Below, piece by piece: positions 3,770-6,211 of a stretch of DNA of 6,211 nt. Both the position numbers and the translations under genes were made by a program. The notes under the pieces were generated by a model. It did not search any database and was not told where the DNA came from. It saw nothing but the letters and a program-made list of their open reading frames with translations. Numbering within the stretch: position 1 is the first letter of the stretch; every line of letters starts with the position of its first letter. Source of the DNA: Candidatus Odyssella thessalonicensis (GTDB lineage: Bacteria; Pseudomonadota; Alphaproteobacteria; Bin65); NCBI GenBank assembly GCA_005240015.1, contig SBBV01000201.1, positions 1-6,211 of the forward strand. Direction: 5' to 3'.

Positions 3770-6211
3770 CTAAAGGATCACGTCGGTCTGCTTCAGCGGG
3801 ATGATTCCGTCGAGCTCGATGCGGAAATCGGCGGTGAGATTGGCGTCGAGATTGCCCTCGACATAGGTGTTGTTGTTGGCCGCATCGTGCACGAAGCGCA
3901 GCTGGCCCGCCCCGGTGAACGCCGCGCCCGGCTGCGCGAGAAACTGGAACGCCTGATCGCCGGCCACGGCCGCATTCGCATCGATCGCCGCGAGGTCGAG
4001 CTTGTCGGCGCCGCTCGCGAAGTCGCGGATCACGTCGCCCGCGGCGAGCGTGCCGAAATCCTCCAGCGCGCCGTAGACGAAGCGGTCGTTACCCGTACCG
4101 CCGGTCATCACGTCGGCGCCGGCGCCGCCGGTGAGCCGATCGTTCCCGCCATGGCCCAGCATGGTGTCGTTGCCGGCGCCGCCGAGCAGCACGTCGGCCC
4201 CCGCGCGGCCATAGAGCGTGTCGTTGCCGGCGAGGCCGGTGAGCGTATCCGCCCCGCCCAGGCCGTCGAGCGTGTCGTTCTCGTTCGTGCCGGTGAGCGA
4301 ATTGGCCGAGCCGTTTCCGGTGCGCGTCACACCCGCGACGTCGCTGACCGCGACCGCGAGCGCCTGCGTATCGGCGAGCCCGCCGCCATCGACCGCGCGC
4401 ACGATCACGTCGTAGACGTTGTTGCCGCCGGCATCGGCGGGCGCCTCGAAGTCGGGCGCGGTCTTGAAGGCGAGCACGCCGCTGGCGCCGTCGATGGCGA
4501 ACAGATCCTTGTCGGCGCCGCCGAAGATCTCATAGGTGAGCGCGCCGCCGTCCTGGTCGGTCGCCTTGACCGTGGTGACCGCTGTCGAGTTCTCGGCCAC
4601 CGCGATGTTCGCCGCGTCACCGCCGCCGTTCGAGGTGATGACCGGCGCATGGTCGACGGGCGGCGGGGCGGTCCCGCCGATCGTCACGCCGACATCGTGC
4701 TGGGCGATACCGACGAGGTTGAGCTCGAGGCGCTCGCCGACGAGGCTCACGATGTCGGCGCCCGTGACCTGCACATTCTGGCCGCCGGGGTTCTTCAGGT
4801 CGATGACGACCTTGCCTTCGCCGATGGCCGAGAACGAGAGATTGGTGCCGTCGCCGGTGAGCGACAGCAGCTCGGCCCGCGCCGGCAGCGCCGTGATGTG
4901 CGTGACGTCGTCGGGCGTGGCGCCGAGCGTGATCGCGTACTGGCCGCCGGCCTTCGGCAGGAACACGCTGTCGTCGTCATAGGCGTACCAGCCGTCGACC
5001 TTCTGGATGTGCTGGCCGCCGTCGAGGTCGAGCGCGAACTTGCCGACGTCGTTGCCGGTGACCGTCGCGGTCACGACATTGCCGTTGGTCGAATAGCTGA
5101 TGTTCGTCTTCTCGAAAGATTCGATGCGCTGCGCAAGATCGGCGAGCGTCACGAACTCGGCGCCCGACGCGGCCGCGCGCGCGATGAAGTTCGAGTACAT
5201 CTCGGTCGTGAATTTCGAGGCCTGGGGCGGATCGATGATCCACTCGGTGGCTCCGTAATCGTGCCACGGCCAGAGCACGATCGGCACGTCGGCGTGGCTC
5301 GTGAGCGCGTCCCACTCCTTGGCCCAGGCCGCCTCGGCCTGCGCCGGCGTCATGTTGAGCCAGCCGGTCAGCGTGAAATCGAACGAGACGTTGGGCGCGA
5401 GGTAGATCTTGTCCGCCAGCGCCGGCGTCAGATAGCCGAAGGCACCCGGGTAGCCGGCGCCGAAGGTCGAGCCGCCGCCCGAGATGTAGTCGAAATACTG
5501 GATGATTTTCGTCGCGGTCGCGAGCTTCTCGGGATCGCCCGGCAGCGCGGCGCCCTTCACATCGATGCCGAGCTGCTGCTCGATCACCTGCATGGACTGC
5601 TGGAACTCGAACTGGATCTGCGACGCCGTAAGGACGTTCGTGTCGTGGGGGTGCGTGTAGGAGTGCGTGCCGATCTCGTTCCCCATCGCCAGCATCTGCT
5701 GGTAGTAGGCGCCGGACTTCGCCCAGTCGGTCGTCTGGTCGGGCGGATTGTTGCCGATGTTGATGTAGTAGGAGCCGACGAAATTGTAGTCGGCCTTCCA
5801 CTGCTGCAGGAGCGGCAGCAGCACGTCGTAGATGCCGGGGCCGCTGTCGGGCGAGACGTCGGCCGTCTCCTGCGACTGGTCCATGTCGTTGCGGGCGGCG
5901 ACGATGCTGGTCTGCCGGCTCATCTGGAGCCCGATCTCGACGCCGGCGTCCTGCGTCACGTGCTGAATCGCCTGCCACAGCATGTTGTTGTCGGCGAGCA
6001 GCGCGTCGGTCGCGAAATGCACGTTCTTGGCGCCGGTCTCGGTGGCCAGCACCGCGTTGTAGGTCTGGCCGCCGACGGTCTGGTCGGCGAGCACGACCGC
6101 CGAGGGCGCGAGGGGCTGGAAGTGCAGATAGCCGACATTGGTGTAGTCGCGGATCAGCTCGTTCGGCTGGTAGCCGTCCATCATCGGATGGCTCGTGGTC
6201 TCGGCGTGCAC
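3770..6211 (-). CDS. Secreted RTX protein with divergent polysaccharide-deacetylase (NodB-like) and cadherin-like domains, possibly N-terminally truncated
   Basis: At least 813 residues, open to the right edge. The first visible codon is GTG at the very border, so the true start probably lies beyond, and residue numbers here count from it. Residues about 98-365 resemble a NodB-fold carbohydrate deacetylase. A buried strand ends in RNDMD (107-111), followed by FVGSYYINIG (144-153), the metal-site HSYTH (H183 and H187) in GNEIGTHSYTHPH, ALPGD (222-226) and a late WPWHDYG (314-320) with H317. The standard TFDDG motif is absent, so this is a divergent branch, perhaps nearer the PelA/Agd3 type than classical CE4. 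Residues 370-515 are beta-rich and unassigned. Residues 520-625 form a cadherin-like domain (AEN, DQD, LFAID, PDFEAP). Nine RTX nonapeptides (632-712) and a serralysin-type M10 C-terminal domain (713-813) follow. Calcium-dependent folding after type I secretion is expected; no secretion genes are in view. The likely target is acetylated extracellular polysaccharide. No signal peptide is visible in the part present. Confidence 0.85.
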   Translation of the reverse strand: MHAETTSHPMMDGYQPNELIRDYTNVGYLHFQPLAPSAVVLADQTVGGQTYNAVLATETGAKNVHFATDALLADNNMLWQAIQHVTQDAGVEIGLQMSRQTSIVAARNDMDQSQETADVSPDSGPGIYDVLLPLLQQWKADYNFVGSYYINIGNNPPDQTTDWAKSGAYYQQMLAMGNEIGTHSYTHPHDTNVLTASQIQFEFQQSMQVIEQQLGIDVKGAALPGDPEKLATATKIIQYFDYISGGGSTFGAGYPGAFGYLTPALADKIYLAPNVSFDFTLTGWLNMTPAQAEAAWAKEWDALTSHADVPIVLWPWHDYGATEWIIDPPQASKFTTEMYSNFIARAAASGAEFVTLADLAQRIESFEKTNISYSTNGNVVTATVTGNDVGKFALDLDGGQHIQKVDGWYAYDDDSVFLPKAGGQYAITLGATPDDVTHITALPARAELLSLTGDGTNLSFSAIGEGKVVIDLKNPGGQNVQVTGADIVSLVGERLELNLVGIAQHDVGVTIGGTAPPPVDHAPVITSNGGGDAANIAVAENSTAVTTVKATDQDGGALTYEIFGGADKDLFAIDGASGVLAFKTAPDFEAPADAGGNNVYDVIVRAVDGGGLADTQALAVAVSDVAGVTRTGNGSANSLTGTNENDTLDGLGGADTLTGLAGNDTLYGRAGADVLLGGAGNDTMLGHGGNDRLTGGAGADVMTGGTGNDRFVYGALEDFGTLAAGDVIRDFASGADKLDLAAIDANAAVAGDQAFQFLAQPGAAFTGAGQLRFVHDAANNNTYVEGNLDANLTADFRIELDGIIPLKQTDVIL
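4076..4318 (-). repeat. Array of nine 27-bp units encoding RTX calcium-binding nonapeptides
   Basis: Residues 632-712 of the deacetylase-RTX protein divide exactly into nine 9-residue units with no insertion. The best match the GGxGxDxUx consensus, for example GGAGNDTML, GHGGNDRLT, GGAGADVMT and GGTGNDRFV. The first two (GNGSANSLT, GTNENDTLD) are degenerate, as is common at the edge of a beta-roll. The roll binds calcium outside the cell. The DNA repeats are diverged at the base level, so the array looks old rather than freshly amplified. Confidence 0.9.

Noticed and set aside
3240..3773. A 177-codon plus-strand frame overlapping the MarR gene and the inverted repeat
   Set aside because: It is an Arg/Ala/Gly/Pro-rich shadow frame that extends only because the GC-rich repeat lacks stop codons.

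Overview
This high-GC window looks like Alphaproteobacteria. The lineage is inferred from the HWE/HisKA_2-type sensor kinase, the serralysin-style RTX C-terminus, the Rieske oxygenase paired with a Liv-type binding protein, and the strong G/C third-position bias. No rRNA, tRNA, CRISPR array, transposase or phage gene is visible. Both end genes run off the window.

Layout. (1) Positions 1-494 (+) hold the C-terminal ATPase part of a sensor histidine kinase. It ends just before a strong hairpin (509-533) that separates it from a convergent gene. (2) Positions 557-2944 (-) hold two genes in one direction. A Rieske [2Fe-2S] non-heme iron oxygenase of the vanillate O-demethylase type (2944 to 1853) comes first, then, 93 bp downstream, a periplasmic branched-chain-amino-acid-type ABC substrate-binding protein (1759 to 557). 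(3) A 143-bp divergent control region (2945-3087) carries two tandem 20-bp imperfect palindromes, a perfect TTGACA -35 box facing the oxygenase and a candidate promoter facing the other way. (4) Positions 3088-3594 (+) encode a MarR-family regulator. (5) Positions 3595-3769 form a GC-rich spacer with a pair of 26-bp inverted arms, each itself nearly palindromic. (6) Positions 3770-6211 (-) hold most of a large secreted protein. It has a divergent polysaccharide-deacetylase (NodB-like) domain, a beta-rich linker, a cadherin-like domain, nine uninterrupted RTX nonapeptides and a serralysin-type C-terminal domain.

Working model (inference). The MarR protein represses itself and the oxygenase/binding-protein pair through the two operators, and an aromatic ligand relieves repression. 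The binding protein would capture the aromatic compound in the periplasm and the Rieske enzyme would demethylate or hydroxylate it. No reductase, ABC permease or ATPase is present here, so these must be encoded elsewhere. The RTX deacetylase is a separate unit, probably exported by a type I system and acting on extracellular polysaccharide.

The most interesting points are the tandem operator architecture, the deacetylase-cadherin-RTX fusion with an unusual first catalytic motif, and the paired palindromes in the two convergent intergenic gaps.
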